Positions 20,475-34,164 of a stretch of DNA of 64,000 nucleotides are shown here, in pieces. The position numbers and the translations under genes are program-made. Location: contig SCMQ01000009.1 of assembly GCA_005503335.1 (NCBI GenBank), forward strand, positions 62,001 to 126,000. The letters are read 5' to 3'. The DNA comes from Comamonadaceae bacterium 2FH. Its GTDB lineage: Bacteria > Pseudomonadota > Gammaproteobacteria > Burkholderiales > Burkholderiaceae_C. The first letter of the stretch is position 1, and the number at the start of each line of letters is the position of its first letter. Under the pieces are notes generated by a model that saw only the letters and a list, made by a program, of their open reading frames with translations, did no database searches and had not been told where the DNA came from.

Positions 20475-20478
<4 letters not shown>
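19177..20478 (-). CDS. bkdB: Branched-chain alpha-keto acid dehydrogenase E2 (dihydrolipoamide acyltransferase)
   Basis: A 433-residue E2 core protein. Residues 1 to about 78 are a lipoyl domain with the modified lysine in [11 protein letters not shown] Pro/Ala-rich linker follows, then a peripheral-subunit-binding domain ([17 protein letters not shown] through [12 protein letters not shown]). The C-terminal acyltransferase domain ends with the catalytic [15 protein letters not shown]. It transfers branched acyl groups to CoA during valine, leucine and isoleucine breakdown. The ATG overlaps the E1beta stop as ATGA. Confidence 0.93.
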
Positions 20479-21488
<1,010 letters not shown>

Positions 21489-21490
21489 GA

Positions 21491-22819
<1,329 letters not shown>

Positions 22820-22931
22820 CTAGCGGATTTCGCGGGCGCTGTGCAGGCCATCGAGCACCCCTTGATCTTGCGCCAGCTTGGGCGCAGGATGCGCGGTGGG
22901 CGCCACCGGCTGCCCTGCAGGAGGTCCCCTC

Positions 22932-23486
22932 ATGGAACGACGCACCGCCCTGGCCCTGAGTCTATCGCTGCTGCTGCCGGCCTGCGCGATCGGCCGCTCG
23001 CCCCAGGAGCAGCGCGCCGCCGTGCTGGCCATGCGCGACGAGGTGCTGGCCGAGCTCTACCGCATCCACCCGCCGGCCAAGGCCGAGATCGAGGCAGCGC
23101 CCGGCTATGCCGTGTTCAGCAACGCCAACGTCAACGTGGTCCTGGCCAGCTTCAGCGGCGGCCGCGGCGTGGTCCAGGACAACCAGAGCGGCCGCCAGAC
23201 CTACATGAAGATGGCCGAGGCCGGCATAGGCCTGGGACTGGGCCTCAAGGACTTCCGCGCCGTGTTCGTGTTCCGCGACCGCGCGACCATGGAGCGTTTC
23301 GTCAGCCGCGGCTGGGAGTTCGGCGGCCACGCCGACGCCGCGGCCAAGGCGGCCGGCCAGGGCGCGGCCGTGGGCGGCGAGCTGCTGGTCGACGGCATAC
23401 GCGTCTACCAGATCACCCGCACCGGCCTGGCGCTGCAGGCCACGGTCAAGGGCTCCAAGTACTGGAAGGACGAGGCGCTGAACTGA
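22932..23486 (+). CDS. SYLF/Ysc84-domain lipoprotein
   Basis: A 184-residue protein with a lipoprotein signal peptide (positively charged MERR, hydrophobic core, lipobox LLPAC with the acylated Cys near residue 17). The mature part is a SYLF domain (AEIEAAPGYAVFSNANVNVV, AGIGLGLGLKDFRAVFVF, GELLVDGIRVYQITRTGLAL), a lipid-binding fold of unclear bacterial function. AGGAGG lies eight bases upstream of the chosen ATG. It stands alone, divergent from the bkd operon, and is probably anchored on the periplasmic side of a membrane. Confidence 0.85.
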   Translation: MERRTALALSLSLLLPACAIGRSPQEQRAAVLAMRDEVLAELYRIHPPAKAEIEAAPGYAVFSNANVNVVLASFSGGRGVVQDNQSGRQTYMKMAEAGIGLGLGLKDFRAVFVFRDRATMERFVSRGWEFGGHADAAAKAAGQGAAVGGELLVDGIRVYQITRTGLALQATVKGSKYWKDEALN

Positions 23487-23706
23487 AAGGGCTTGCGAGG
23501 CGGCGGACCGTCGCTGCCGGCCCCTCGCGCTTTTCACACCGGCCCCGGGGACCGGCGCACTTTTACCCAGAAGTCAAAACCGAACCACCCGACTACGCAG
23601 AATTGCGAACTACGGAGGATGGAGCGCGAGGTCTACAATCCGATTCCCTTACAAGAGCTGACACGGCCGGCCCCCGGCCAGCCGCCGTCCCTGCAGGAGA
23701 TCCTGA

Positions 23707-26013
<2,307 letters not shown>

Positions 26014-26074
26014 GCCAAAAAGCGCAGCGAGCACACACTCACTTTCGTTGCCGGGACGCTGAACCCGGCCCCTG

Positions 26075-26110
26075 GCGGCTGCCCGTGAATCGGGCGGCCG
26101 CTTGCTTTTT
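26075..26110 (+). terminator. Intrinsic terminator after maeB
   Basis: An 11-bp stem with one T.G wobble (GCGGCTGCCCG at 26075-26085 with CGGGCGGCCGC at 26091-26101), loop TGAAT, followed by TTGCTTTTT. Confidence 0.75.
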
Positions 26111-26178
26111 GCAGCCAGTTCGGTCACACTAGCGCCTTGAAATTTCGGGTTTACCCGGGGTTTTTTGAAGGTGTGTTT

Positions 26179-26583
26179 ATGTTGCGAGCCGCAACAAGTC
26201 TAAAAAGTAAGTCCTTGCTCGCAAGTGTGCTGCTGCTGGCCAGCCTGACAGGCTCCTTTGGAGTTCAGGCCCGCCAGCCTCTGACAGCGGCCGATTCGGC
26301 CACCGTGGTGGTGGCCGCGCTGCCGCCCCAGGGACGTGAGACTTACCGGCTGATCCATGCGGGCGGGCCTTTCCCGTACAGCAAGGACGGCACCGTGTTC
26401 GGCAACCGGGAGCGCCTGCTGCCCTCCAGGCAGCGCGGCTATTACCGCGAATACACCGTGAAAACACCCGGCTCCCGCGACCGCGGGGCCCGCCGCATCG
26501 TGTGTGGCGGTCCGGCGCGCACGCCGGACGCCTGTTATTACACGAGCGACCATTACGCCAGTTTCAGCCGCATCGTCGAGTGA
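26179..26583 (+). CDS. Secreted guanyl-specific ribonuclease, barnase/RNase Sa family
   Basis: A 134-residue N1/T1-family endoribonuclease. The start used is the ATG opening MLRAATSLKSKSL, which gives a clean Sec signal peptide (hydrophobic core LLASVLLLASLTGSFG, cleavage likely after VQA). The mature domain has the family block starting FPYSKDGTVFGNRE. The catalytic glutamate is in YYREYTV, the arginine in RGARRIV and the histidine in SDHYASF, so it looks catalytically complete. The barstar gene follows after 44 bp. It may act outside the cell on environmental RNA or on competitors, while the cytoplasmic inhibitor protects the producer. Confidence 0.88.
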   Translation: MLRAATSLKSKSLLASVLLLASLTGSFGVQARQPLTAADSATVVVAALPPQGRETYRLIHAGGPFPYSKDGTVFGNRERLLPSRQRGYYREYTVKTPGSRDRGARRIVCGGPARTPDACYYTSDHYASFSRIVE

Positions 26584-26627
26584 CGATGCGGCGAGAGTTT
26601 TTTGACCTACGAGAAAGAGCCACGGAG

Positions 26628-27053
26628 ATGGATACGCCACTTCGTAAAGACACCGACACCCCGTTGAAAGGGGTGCGAACCAACATCGTGCAGTCGATCC
26701 GCGCCTTCCGCGTGAGTGACCTGCATGAAGCCGCTCAGGGGCTGGGCCACCATTTCCTGTACGCCAACCTGGCCAACGCCCAGAGCAAGCAGGACGTGCT
26801 GGACATGATCGCCCAGCAGTTCACCTTCCCGTCGCACTTCGGCAAGAACTTCGACGCGCTGTACGACTGCATGACCGACCCGCTGCACAAGTCGGGCCCG
26901 CAGCCCGGCTTCATCGTCGTGCTCGAGCAGATCCCGGCCAACGCCAAATTCGACAAGGAAGCGCGCGAGCAGCTGCTCGACATCTTCCGCGACGCGGCCG
27001 ATTACTGGGGAGACCGGAAGATACCCTTCCGATGCTTCTATTCTTTTCTGTAG
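26628..27053 (+). CDS. Barstar-family ribonuclease inhibitor
   Basis: A 141-residue cytoplasmic inhibitor. After an N-terminal extension of about 30 residues comes the barstar core: IAQQFTFPSHFGKNFDALYDCMTD, with the acidic helix that plugs the RNase active site, and the C-terminal strand KIPFRCFYSFL. No signal peptide is present, as expected for a protein that neutralises unexported RNase. The ATG is preceded by CACGGAG. It is cotranscribed with the RNase gene and overlaps a small open frame by 22 bp. Confidence 0.88.
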   Translation: MDTPLRKDTDTPLKGVRTNIVQSIRAFRVSDLHEAAQGLGHHFLYANLANAQSKQDVLDMIAQQFTFPSHFGKNFDALYDCMTDPLHKSGPQPGFIVVLEQIPANAKFDKEAREQLLDIFRDAADYWGDRKIPFRCFYSFL

Positions 27054-27238
27054 CCCGTTCTGCACAAACCAGCCAAGCAGAACGGGCGAACGAGGCTAAC
27101 AGCGATGCCGTCAGCGGCATCGAGCTGACCACCGAAAATGGCGAGAAGATGCCGACCGACAAACTGGTCGACGTGTCGCCGCTGGCGCTGCGCATGAGCA
27201 GCCCCTTCAACGCCGGATACTGGCTGGCCGCCGCCTGA
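27032..27238 (+). CDS. Small hypothetical protein downstream of barstar
   Basis: An open frame of 68 codons (MLLFFSVARSAQTSQ to FNAGYWLAAA). From about base 27080 on, its third positions are strongly G/C as in real genes here, whereas the start overlaps the barstar 3' end and a hairpin. A shorter product from the ATG at 27149 (MPTDKLVDVSPLALRMSSPF and on) is possible. I recognise no domain. It lies between barstar and the terminator at 27261, so it would be the third gene of the RNase transcript. Confidence 0.4.
   Translation: MLLFFSVARSAQTSQAERANEANSDAVSGIELTTENGEKMPTDKLVDVSPLALRMSSPFNAGYWLAAA
27053..27087 (+). other. Perfect 11-bp hairpin immediately after the barstar stop codon
   Basis: GCCCGTTCTGC (27053-27063) pairs exactly with GCAGAACGGGC (27077-27087) around a 13-base loop. 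The stem starts on the last base of the barstar TAG. There is no T-tract, so it is not a typical terminator; it may protect the upstream mRNA or modulate the small downstream frame. Confidence 0.55.
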
Positions 27239-27260
27239 GCGCAGGCCGCCCCAGACCCCG

Positions 27261-27286
27261 GGCCCGTCCTTGCGACGGGCCTTTTT
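27261..27286 (+). terminator. Intrinsic terminator of the RNase-barstar transcript
   Basis: An 8-bp stem GGCCCGTC / GACGGGCC with loop CTTGC, followed directly by TTTTTC. It lies just before the convergent ksgA stop codon at 27292. Confidence 0.85.
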
Positions 27287-27291
27287 CTTTG

Positions 27292-28056
27292 TCAGGCCGG
27301 CAAGGCCTGGACCAAGGCCAGGTACTCCGCCACCGGCACCTCTTCAGCGCGCCGCTGCAGGTCGAAGTCGCCGGCGAAGCCCTGGGTCTGCAGCCAGGGG
27401 CCCAGGGTGTGGCGCAGCAGCTTGCGCCGCTGGCTGAAAGCGACCTGGACCAGGACTTCCAGCCGCGCCTGGTCGACCGGCGCCGGATCGGCCAGCGGCA
27501 GCATGCGCACCACGGCGCTGTCCACGCGCGGCGGCGGGTCGAAGCTCCCGGGCGGCACGAACAGCACGTTTTCCATCGCGTAGCGCCACTGCAGCATCAC
27601 CGACAGGCGGCCATAGTCGGCCGTCGCGGGCGCGGCCACCATGCGGTCTATCACTTCCTTCTGCAGCATGAAATGCTGGTCCTCGACCACCGCCACATGC
27701 TCGAGCAGGTGGAACAGGATGGGCGTCGAGATGTTGTAGGGCAGGTTGCCGACAATTCTGACTTTGGGAGCGCCAGCCTCGCGCGCCAGCGCCGTGAAGT
27801 CGACCTTGAGCACGTCCGACTCGACCACCGTGAGCTGCGGGTGGGCGCGCAGGCGCGCGGCCAGGTCGCGGTCGAGCTCGACCACGGTGAGATGCCCCAG
27901 GCGCTCGACCAGGGGCTGGGTCAGCGCCGCCAGGCCCGGGCCGATCTCGACCATGGCCTGTCCGGGACGCGGCGCGATCTCGCGCACGATGGCGTCGATG
28001 ATGCTCAGGTCGGCCAGGAAATGCTGGCCGAAACGCTTGCGGGGGATGTGTTTCAC
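27292..28056 (-). CDS. ksgA: 16S rRNA (A1518/A1519-N6)-dimethyltransferase KsgA
   Basis: A 254-residue rRNA adenine dimethyltransferase acting late in 30S assembly. It opens with [15 protein letters not shown], has the SAM motif [10 protein letters not shown] and the catalytic NLPYNIS. The start is a GTG at 28056-28054; residues upstream of it belong to the surA reading region and lack similarity. It lies 10 bp downstream of surA on the same strand, keeping the lptD-surA-ksgA order seen in many proteobacteria but without pdxA between. Confidence 0.95.
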   Translation of the reverse strand: MKHIPRKRFGQHFLADLSIIDAIVREIAPRPGQAMVEIGPGLAALTQPLVERLGHLTVVELDRDLAARLRAHPQLTVVESDVLKVDFTALAREAGAPKVRIVGNLPYNISTPILFHLLEHVAVVEDQHFMLQKEVIDRMVAAPATADYGRLSVMLQWRYAMENVLFVPPGSFDPPPRVDSAVVRMLPLADPAPVDQARLEVLVQVAFSQRRKLLRHTLGPWLQTQGFAGDFDLQRRAEEVPVAEYLALVQALPA

Positions 28057-28066
28057 AAACTCTCGG

Positions 28067-29470
28067 TCAGGGCGCCGGCTGCTCGCGGAACTCGACGTAG
28101 GCGCGGGCGCGCAGCTCCTGCACCCAGTTGACGTAGGCCTCGTCCAGCTTCTTCTCGCGCAGCATGCGGCGCGCCAGCTCGCGCTGCTCACGCGGGCCCA
28201 GGCTGGACTGGCGGCGCTCCAGCACCTGGATCAGGTGCACGCCGAAGCGCGACACCAGCGGCTCGCTGATCTGGCCGGGCGCGAGCTTGTCCATCGCCTC
28301 CTCGAACTCGGGCACGAACTGGCCCGGGCTGGCCCAGCCGAGCTCGCCGCCCTCGCGCGCGCTGCCGTCCTGCGAATGCTCGCGCGCGAGCGCGGCGAAG
28401 TCGGCCTGGCGCGCCTCGATGCGGCGCTTGTAGTCGGCCAGGCGCGCGCGCGCGGCCGACTCGCCGAGCGAGGCGCTGGGGCGCAGCAGGATGTGGCGGG
28501 CACGGGTCTGGGCCACCGTCATCGAGGGCTGGCTGGCCTGGCGCTTCTCGATCAGCTTGAGCACGTGAAAGCCCGCGCCCGAGCGCACCGGCCCGGCGAT
28601 CTCGCCGGGACGCAGCGCCTGGGTCGCCTCGACGAACAGCGTGGGATAGCGGTCGACGCTGCGCAGGCCCATCTGGCCGCCCTCGGGCGCGCGGTCCTTG
28701 GCGTCCGAGAACTCGCGCACCAGGGCGCCGAAATCCGCGCCGGCACGCGCGCGATCGGCCAGGCCCTGGGCGCGCTGGCGCAAGGCCTCGACCTGGGCCG
28801 GCGTGCCGTTCTCGGGCACGGCCACCAGCAGCATGGCCAGGTTGAGCTCCACCGCGGCGGCCGGGGCGTCGCTGGCCTGGCTGCGGATGAACTGGTCCAG
28901 CTCGGGCTCGCCTATGCGCACGCGCGCGTCGACCTCGCGCTCGCGCAGCCGCGCCAGCAGCAGCTGGTTGCGCAGTTCCTCGCGGAACTGGGCCAGTGGC
29001 ACGCCGTCCTGCGCCAGGCGCCTGCGCAACTCGGCGCGATCGATCTGGTTCTGCACCGCCACGCTCTGCTCGGCCTCGTCCAGCGCCGCGTCGTCCACGC
29101 GCAGGCCGGTTTCGCGCGCCAGCTGCAGCTGGGCCTTCTCGACGATCAGCTGCTCGAGCACCTGGCGCGCCAGCGCCTCGCGCCCCGGCTGCGTGCCGCC
29201 CTGCTGGGCCAGCTGGCGCTGCACGCGCGCCACACGGGCGCGCAGCTCCTGGTTGGTGATGGGCTCGGTGTTGACCACGGCCACGATGTAATCGGCCTGG
29301 CTCTGCGCCGTCGTTGCCGCCGGGGCCGCCGGCAGGGCCAGGCCGCCCGCGCGGCCGGGCGCGCGCAAGGCCTGGGCCTGGGCGCCCGGCCCGGCGAGCA
29401 GGGCGAGCACGGCCAGCAGACCCAGGAGGGGGCGCGGCGCGAGGAGGGAACGTGAATTCATATCAGTCAT
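28067..29470 (-). CDS. surA: Periplasmic chaperone and peptidyl-prolyl isomerase SurA
   Basis: A 467-residue outer-membrane-protein chaperone. A signal peptide is visible ([18 protein letters not shown]), then the N-terminal chaperone domain ([19 protein letters not shown]) and two parvulin domains (around residues 215-320 and 330-435; the second has [12 protein letters not shown] and [14 protein letters not shown]). Its ATG overlaps the end of lptD by 8 bp; a second ATG three codons later (29461) is an alternative start. Confidence 0.95.
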   Translation of the reverse strand: MTDMNSRSLLAPRPLLGLLAVLALLAGPGAQAQALRAPGRAGGLALPAAPAATTAQSQADYIVAVVNTEPITNQELRARVARVQRQLAQQGGTQPGREALARQVLEQLIVEKAQLQLARETGLRVDDAALDEAEQSVAVQNQIDRAELRRRLAQDGVPLAQFREELRNQLLLARLREREVDARVRIGEPELDQFIRSQASDAPAAAVELNLAMLLVAVPENGTPAQVEALRQRAQGLADRARAGADFGALVREFSDAKDRAPEGGQMGLRSVDRYPTLFVEATQALRPGEIAGPVRSGAGFHVLKLIEKRQASQPSMTVAQTRARHILLRPSASLGESAARARLADYKRRIEARQADFAALAREHSQDGSAREGGELGWASPGQFVPEFEEAMDKLAPGQISEPLVSRFGVHLIQVLERRQSSLGPREQRELARRMLREKKLDEAYVNWVQELRARAYVEFREQPAP

Positions 29471-31820
29471 AGTTGCTGAAGCGGCTGGGCGCGGTGCTCT
29501 GCGAGCGCAGTTCCTGGTAGCCCCGGATGTTGTCGCGCAGGGTCTTCAGCGGGCTGGAGCCGATGCGCGAGAAGCCGACGAACTCGAGCTGGAACAGGAT
29601 GCGCGTGTTCGCCGTGGTGGTGGTGCTCTGCAGGCGCTCGAGCACCACGCGGCCTATCCAGCAGCAGGCGTCGTACTCGACGCCCAGGATGGCGTCGACC
29701 AGCTTGCGGTCCTGCAGGCTGTAGTTGAGGCGCCCCACGCTGTACCAGCGGCCGCCCGAGCGCTTCTCGCCGCTGTCGCCGCCCAGGCTGGAAAGACTGG
29801 ACAGGGGCCACTGCCAGCCGAAGTCGATCTGCTCGCTGGTGCCGCGCTGCAGCCGGTAGGCCAGGTTGAGCACGCGGTAGGGCCCGGGCAGGTAGCGCGC
29901 GCCCAGCGTGGTGCGGATGGAGCGGTGCGTCTTGGGGTTGTATTGCACGGTGCCGTCGAAGCCCCAGCGCGGGTCCCAGTTGAGAGCCGCGCCCAGCAGC
30001 ACGTCGCTCAGCCGCTCGCTGACCGGTGTGCCTCCGGGCAGGGTGACGTTCTGGTCCGAGAAGCGAAAGCGCTGGGCCAGGCCGAAGCGCGCGGCCTCGG
30101 CGCCGGTCTCGGGATCCAGCAGGCGCGTGGTCACGCCCATGGTCAGCAGGTTGTTGTCGGCGATGCGGTCGTGGCCGACAAAGGCGTTCTCGGTGTAGAT
30201 GGTGGCGAAGTTGAAGTCGTTCGCGCCCGAGTCGTAGTTGGGCAGCAGGCTCTGGTCGCGGAACGGCGTGCGCACGTAGAAGGCGCGCGGCTCCAGCGTC
30301 TGTCTCAGGGCGCGGCCGAAGAAGCTGGCGTCGCGCTCGAACACCAGGCCGCTGTCCAGGCTGAAGGTCGGCAGCGTGCGGCTGGCCGTGGTCGCGCCGT
30401 TGGCCAGCGCCGCGTCGAACTGGTAGTTCCTGGCGTGCAGCTGCAGCTTGGGGGTCAGAAAGCCCCAGGAGCGCAGCCAGGGCCGGCTGAGCTGCGCCAG
30501 CAGGAAGCTGCGCTGGCCGTTGGGCTGCACGGGACGCAGGCTGGGCGCGAGACGCGAGAAATCGGCCTCGAAGCGCGTGGTGTCGGCGTCCACCGAATAG
30601 TCGAAGCCGCCGATGTTGAAGCGCGCGTAGCGCGCGGCCAGCTGGGGCATGCGGTCGTAGGGCGGCACGATGGGAGCCGTCACGTCCTGCAGGGTCTGCC
30701 ACTTGAGCGCGCGCGCATTGAACGAGAAGTCGCCGCGCGCCCAGGCCAGGCTGCCGTCGCTGGGCAGCAGGCGCTGGGTCAGCGTCAGGCCGGCGCGCGG
30801 GAAATCGCGCCAGTAGTTGTCGTCGCTGACGCGGTTGAGGTTGAGGTTCAGCCCCAGCGCACCCACCCGCGACCAGCCGGTCTGCACGCTGCCCTGGTGC
30901 TGCAGCGAATAGCCCCAGCGGTCGCGATCGCGCAGCCGGTCGCTGGGCATCAGGTTCACGCGGGCCTGGCCCTTGTAGTCGTTCTCGAGGTAGCGGAACT
31001 CGCTGGCCAGGTCCACGCCGCGCTTGCTCATCAAGGTGGGCGTGAAGGTCGCGTCGCGGTTGGGCGCGATGTCCCAGTAATAGGGCAGGGACAGCTCCAG
31101 GCCGCTGACGCTGTCGATGCCGAAGGTGGGCGGCAGCACGCCGGACTTGCGCCGGTCGCTGAGCGGGAAGCTCATCGAGGGAATCGGCAGCAGGGGCAGG
31201 CCCTTGAAGCTCAGCAGCGCGCCCTCGGCCTGGCCCACCTCGGCCTCCTGGTCGAAAGTGATGCGGTCGGCGCGCAGGATCCAGTCGGGCATCCAGCTCG
31301 GCCCCGGCTCGCGCAGGCAGGTGGTGTAGCTCGCCTGGTGCACGATGGCCCGCTTCTCGCCCGCGAAGTCCACGCGCGAGGCCTCGCCATGCGCCTGGTT
31401 GCGCAGCAGCTGGTAGGTCGGCTGCAGGAAGAAGCCCTCGAAGGCATCGACGTAGAGCTCGAGCTCCGGCCCCTGGAACAGGTCGCCGGCGCGGTTGATG
31501 CGCACATGGCCACGCGCCTTGGCCAAGTCCTCGGGCTGGTGGTACTCGAGGCGGTCGGCGCGGATCACGGTGTCGGCTCTGCGCAGCTCGGCATCGCCCT
31601 CGACCACGGTGACCAGGTCCTGCTGGCCCGAGATGCGCTCGCCCGACACGAAGGTCGGCGTCTGCCGGCGCTGCGCCTCGCTGACCGGCTCTTCGAGCCG
31701 GGGACTGGTGCGCAGCGGCGCGGTGTCGGCCTGCGCCCAGGCCGCCCCCTGCAGCAGGGCCAGGGCGGCCCAGGCCACGGGCCTGAGCGCGAGGGGCATG
31801 CGCAAAGCCCCGCAACTCAT
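29463..31820 (-). CDS. lptD: LPS-assembly protein LptD
   Basis: A protein of about 785 residues: the outer-membrane beta-barrel that with LptE inserts lipopolysaccharide into the outer leaflet. From the ATG at 31820 a signal peptide runs to about QGAAWA; an ATG at 31799 would also leave a good signal peptide. An N-terminal OstA/LptA-like domain follows (RISGQQDLVTVVEGDAELRR, ADRLEYHQPEDLAKARGHV), then the long barrel. Cysteines remain in SYTTCLREPG and in the doublet YDACCWIGR, suitable for the inter-domain disulphides known in LptD. It diverges from amgK, as in Pseudomonas. Confidence 0.95.
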   Translation of the reverse strand: MSCGALRMPLALRPVAWAALALLQGAAWAQADTAPLRTSPRLEEPVSEAQRRQTPTFVSGERISGQQDLVTVVEGDAELRRADTVIRADRLEYHQPEDLAKARGHVRINRAGDLFQGPELELYVDAFEGFFLQPTYQLLRNQAHGEASRVDFAGEKRAIVHQASYTTCLREPGPSWMPDWILRADRITFDQEAEVGQAEGALLSFKGLPLLPIPSMSFPLSDRRKSGVLPPTFGIDSVSGLELSLPYYWDIAPNRDATFTPTLMSKRGVDLASEFRYLENDYKGQARVNLMPSDRLRDRDRWGYSLQHQGSVQTGWSRVGALGLNLNLNRVSDDNYWRDFPRAGLTLTQRLLPSDGSLAWARGDFSFNARALKWQTLQDVTAPIVPPYDRMPQLAARYARFNIGGFDYSVDADTTRFEADFSRLAPSLRPVQPNGQRSFLLAQLSRPWLRSWGFLTPKLQLHARNYQFDAALANGATTASRTLPTFSLDSGLVFERDASFFGRALRQTLEPRAFYVRTPFRDQSLLPNYDSGANDFNFATIYTENAFVGHDRIADNNLLTMGVTTRLLDPETGAEAARFGLAQRFRFSDQNVTLPGGTPVSERLSDVLLGAALNWDPRWGFDGTVQYNPKTHRSIRTTLGARYLPGPYRVLNLAYRLQRGTSEQIDFGWQWPLSSLSSLGGDSGEKRSGGRWYSVGRLNYSLQDRKLVDAILGVEYDACCWIGRVVLERLQSTTTTANTRILFQLEFVGFSRIGSSPLKTLRDNIRGYQELRSQSTAPSRFSNYD

Positions 31821-31926
31821 GGGAGACGGCGACGCTGGCAAGGGTTGAGGGTGTGCATCCGGCGCATGGAAAAGACGGGACAGGCGGGCCCGGCCCGACG
31901 GGGCTGGGTTTTAGAATGGATTATCC

Positions 31927-33054
31927 ATGAGCGCACCGACCTCCTCCCCATCACCGACCGCCCCCGGCCAGCCCGCCGCCATCGCCTGGAGCGATCCGGC
32001 GCGCGAGGCAGCGTTCCGCGGCTGGCTGGCGCGCATCGCCCCGGCCCAGGGACTGGCCGTCACCAGCCTGCGCCTGGCCTCGGCCGACGCGAGCTTCAGG
32101 CGCTATTTCCGCCTCGACACCGAGGACGGCCAGGACAGCCGCATCGTCATGGACGCCCCGCCCGCGCAGGAGAACAGCGCGCCCTTCGTGCAGGTGGCGG
32201 GCCTGATGGCCGAGGCCGGCCTGAACGTGCCCCGGGTACTGGACTGGGACGCCGCCCAGGGCTTCATGCTGCTGACCGACCTGGGCCAGCAGACCATGAT
32301 GGAGGCCATAGACCGCGGGCGGCCGCAGGCCAACCAGGCCCTGTACCTGCAGGCGGTCGACGCCCTGGTGGCCTGGCAGCGCGCCTCCAGGCCCGGCGTG
32401 TTGCCGCCCTACGACGCGGCGCTGCTGCAGCGCGAGCTGGCCCTGTTTCCCGACTGGTACCTGGCCCGGCACCGCGGCGTGGCCGTGGAGGGCCGGCTGC
32501 GCGAGACCCTGGATGCCTGCTTCCAGCAGATCGTGGCGCGCAACCTGGCCGCGCCCAGCGTCTACGTGCACCGCGACTTCATGCCGCGCAACCTGATGAT
32601 CCCGCGCCAGCCCCAGGCCGATCCCGTGCAGGCCCTGGGCGTGCTGGACTTCCAGGATGCGGTGTACGGCCCCGTCACCTACGACATCGCCAGCCTGATG
32701 CGCGACGCCTTCCTGAGCTGGGAGGAAGATTTTGTGCTCGACATTACCATCCGTTACTGGGAGAAGGCACGCCGCGCCGGCCTGCTCGACCACGAGGACT
32801 GGCACAGCGACTTCGGCGCCTTCTACCGCGCCGTCGAATGGATGGGCCTGCAGCGCCACCTCAAGGTGGCCGGCATCTTCGCGCGCCTGACGCTGCGCGA
32901 CGGCAAGCCGCGCTACCTGGCCGATACGCCGCGCTTCATCGCCTACATCCGCACCACGGCCGCGCGCTACCGCGAGCTCGCGCCGCTGCTGCGCCTGGTC
33001 GACGAGATCGAGGGCAGCGAGGCCGTGAGCGGCTACGCCTTCGGGCGCATCTGA
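31927..33054 (+). CDS. amgK: N-acetylmuramate/N-acetylglucosamine anomeric kinase AmgK
   Basis: A 375-residue aminoglycoside-phosphotransferase-fold kinase. The catalytic loop is VYVHRDFMPRNLM and the metal-binding segment is LGVLDFQDAVYGPVTYDIA. In Pseudomonas AmgK phosphorylates recycled MurNAc at C1 and MurU then makes UDP-MurNAc, bypassing de novo synthesis and its fosfomycin target. Here amgK keeps the position divergent from lptD seen in Pseudomonas, but murU is at 5017 instead of adjacent. rsmE follows after 16 bp. Confidence 0.88.
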   Translation: MSAPTSSPSPTAPGQPAAIAWSDPAREAAFRGWLARIAPAQGLAVTSLRLASADASFRRYFRLDTEDGQDSRIVMDAPPAQENSAPFVQVAGLMAEAGLNVPRVLDWDAAQGFMLLTDLGQQTMMEAIDRGRPQANQALYLQAVDALVAWQRASRPGVLPPYDAALLQRELALFPDWYLARHRGVAVEGRLRETLDACFQQIVARNLAAPSVYVHRDFMPRNLMIPRQPQADPVQALGVLDFQDAVYGPVTYDIASLMRDAFLSWEEDFVLDITIRYWEKARRAGLLDHEDWHSDFGAFYRAVEWMGLQRHLKVAGIFARLTLRDGKPRYLADTPRFIAYIRTTAARYRELAPLLRLVDEIEGSEAVSGYAFGRI

Positions 33055-33070
33055 GCGCAAGTCGCCGGCC

Positions 33071-33781
33071 ATGCCGCGCTTCTACTGTCCCCTGTCCCTG
33101 AGCGCCGGCGCGCGGCTGGATCTACCGGCCGGCGCCGCGCGCCATGTCCAGGTGCTGCGCCTGCAGCCCGGCGCATCCGTCACCCTGTTCAACGGCGAGG
33201 GCGGCGAGTGGGACGCCAGCGTGGTCCAGATGGGCCGCAGCTCGGTGACGGTGGAGCTCGTGGCTCACCACGCCATCGAGCGCGAGGCCGCGCGCGAGGT
33301 GCACCTGCTGGCCGCCAGCATCGCCAACGAGCGCATGGACTGGCTGGTGGAAAAGGCCACCGAGCTCGGCGCCGCCAGCTTCACGCCGCTGCTGGCCGAG
33401 CGCAGCGTGCTCAAGCTCAAGGGCGAGCGCGCCGACAAGAAGCTCGCGCACTGGCGCGGCGTCGCGGCCGCGGCCTGCGAGCAGTGCGGCCGCAACCGCC
33501 TGCCCAGCTTGCACGAGGCGACGGGCCTGGCGCCATGGCTGGCCGACCACCCGGCCTCGGGCCAGCGCCTGCTGCTCTCGCTGCACCCGGGCGCCCGGCC
33601 GCTGGTCCAGGCCGCGGCCGGCGACGGCCCGGTCACCCTGCTGTCCGGCCCCGAGGGCGGGCTGACCCCGGCCGAGGAGGCCGCCGCCCTGGCCGCCGGC
33701 TTTGCCCCGGTCACGCTGGGGCCGCGCGTGCTGCGCGCCGAGACCGCCCCGCTGGCGGTGCTGGCTGCGCTGCTGCTCTGA
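33071..33781 (+). CDS. rsmE: 16S rRNA (uracil1498-N3)-methyltransferase RsmE
   Basis: A 236-residue SPOUT-class methyltransferase. The N-terminal PUA-like domain (MPRFYCPLSLSAGARLDLP, HVQVLRLQPGASVTLFNGEG) is followed by the knotted domain with LLAASIANERMDWLVEKATE, the SAM-binding LLSGPEGGLTPAEE and LGPRVLRAETAPLA. It probably shares a transcript with amgK. Confidence 0.95.
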   Translation: MPRFYCPLSLSAGARLDLPAGAARHVQVLRLQPGASVTLFNGEGGEWDASVVQMGRSSVTVELVAHHAIEREAAREVHLLAASIANERMDWLVEKATELGAASFTPLLAERSVLKLKGERADKKLAHWRGVAAAACEQCGRNRLPSLHEATGLAPWLADHPASGQRLLLSLHPGARPLVQAAAGDGPVTLLSGPEGGLTPAEEAAALAAGFAPVTLGPRVLRAETAPLAVLAALLL

Positions 33782-33798
33782 CGCGCTTGCCCTGACCC

Positions 33799-34164
33799 TC
33801 AGGCCGCCAGCTCGGCCTCGACCCGCGCCAGCACCGCCTCGGCCTCGGCCGGGTCGAAGTCCGCATGGCTGCGCTTCTTCACGCCCCACAGGTGCAGCGC
33901 GTAGTAGCGCTGGGCTGCCAGTTGGTGGCGCGCCAGGCAGCTCCTGGCGCAGCCCAGCGGGCAGCCGTCGAGCACGACGATGGGCCGGCCCGAGTGGGCG
34001 ATCTTGAGCAGGTGCGGCACGTCGCCGCCCACGCCCGCGATGCAGGACATCTCGGCCAGGCCGCGCCGGTCCAGCTGCAGCGCCACATGGTTGGCCAGCT
34101 GCGCGGCGCTGGAGCAGCCCGAGCAGGCGTAGACCAGGGGCAGTGGGGCAGCAGGCGGGTACAT
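33799..34164 (-). CDS. DGC-domain putative zinc-binding protein
   Basis: A 121-residue cysteine-rich protein. The motifs are VYACSGCSSAAQLANH at the N-terminus, SCIAGVGGD, and VVLDGCPLGCARSCL, the last giving the DGC family its name. Cysteine placement suggests metal binding. The ATG at 34164 is chosen for AGGAG seven bases upstream; the frame extends to 34209. Function is unknown; members often sit near redox or metal genes. It is convergent with rsmE, with only 17 bp between. Confidence 0.8.
   Translation of the reverse strand: MYPPAAPLPLVYACSGCSSAAQLANHVALQLDRRGLAEMSCIAGVGGDVPHLLKIAHSGRPIVVLDGCPLGCARSCLARHQLAAQRYYALHLWGVKKRSHADFDPAEAEAVLARVEAELAA

Noticed and set aside
23600-23640. Promoter TTGCGA / TACAAT for maeB
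   Set aside because: The spacing is about 25 bp, too long for sigma-70; only the TACAAT element is plausible, so no feature was entered.
27053-27087. Hairpin after barstar as a transcription terminator
   Set aside because: No T-tract follows; a proper terminator exists at 27261-27286. Reported as a hairpin of unknown role instead.
29925-33101. A 1058-codon plus-strand open frame across lptD and amgK
   Set aside because: Shadow of lptD and an out-of-frame reading of amgK; no domain is visible and the composition is typical of a GC-rich shadow.
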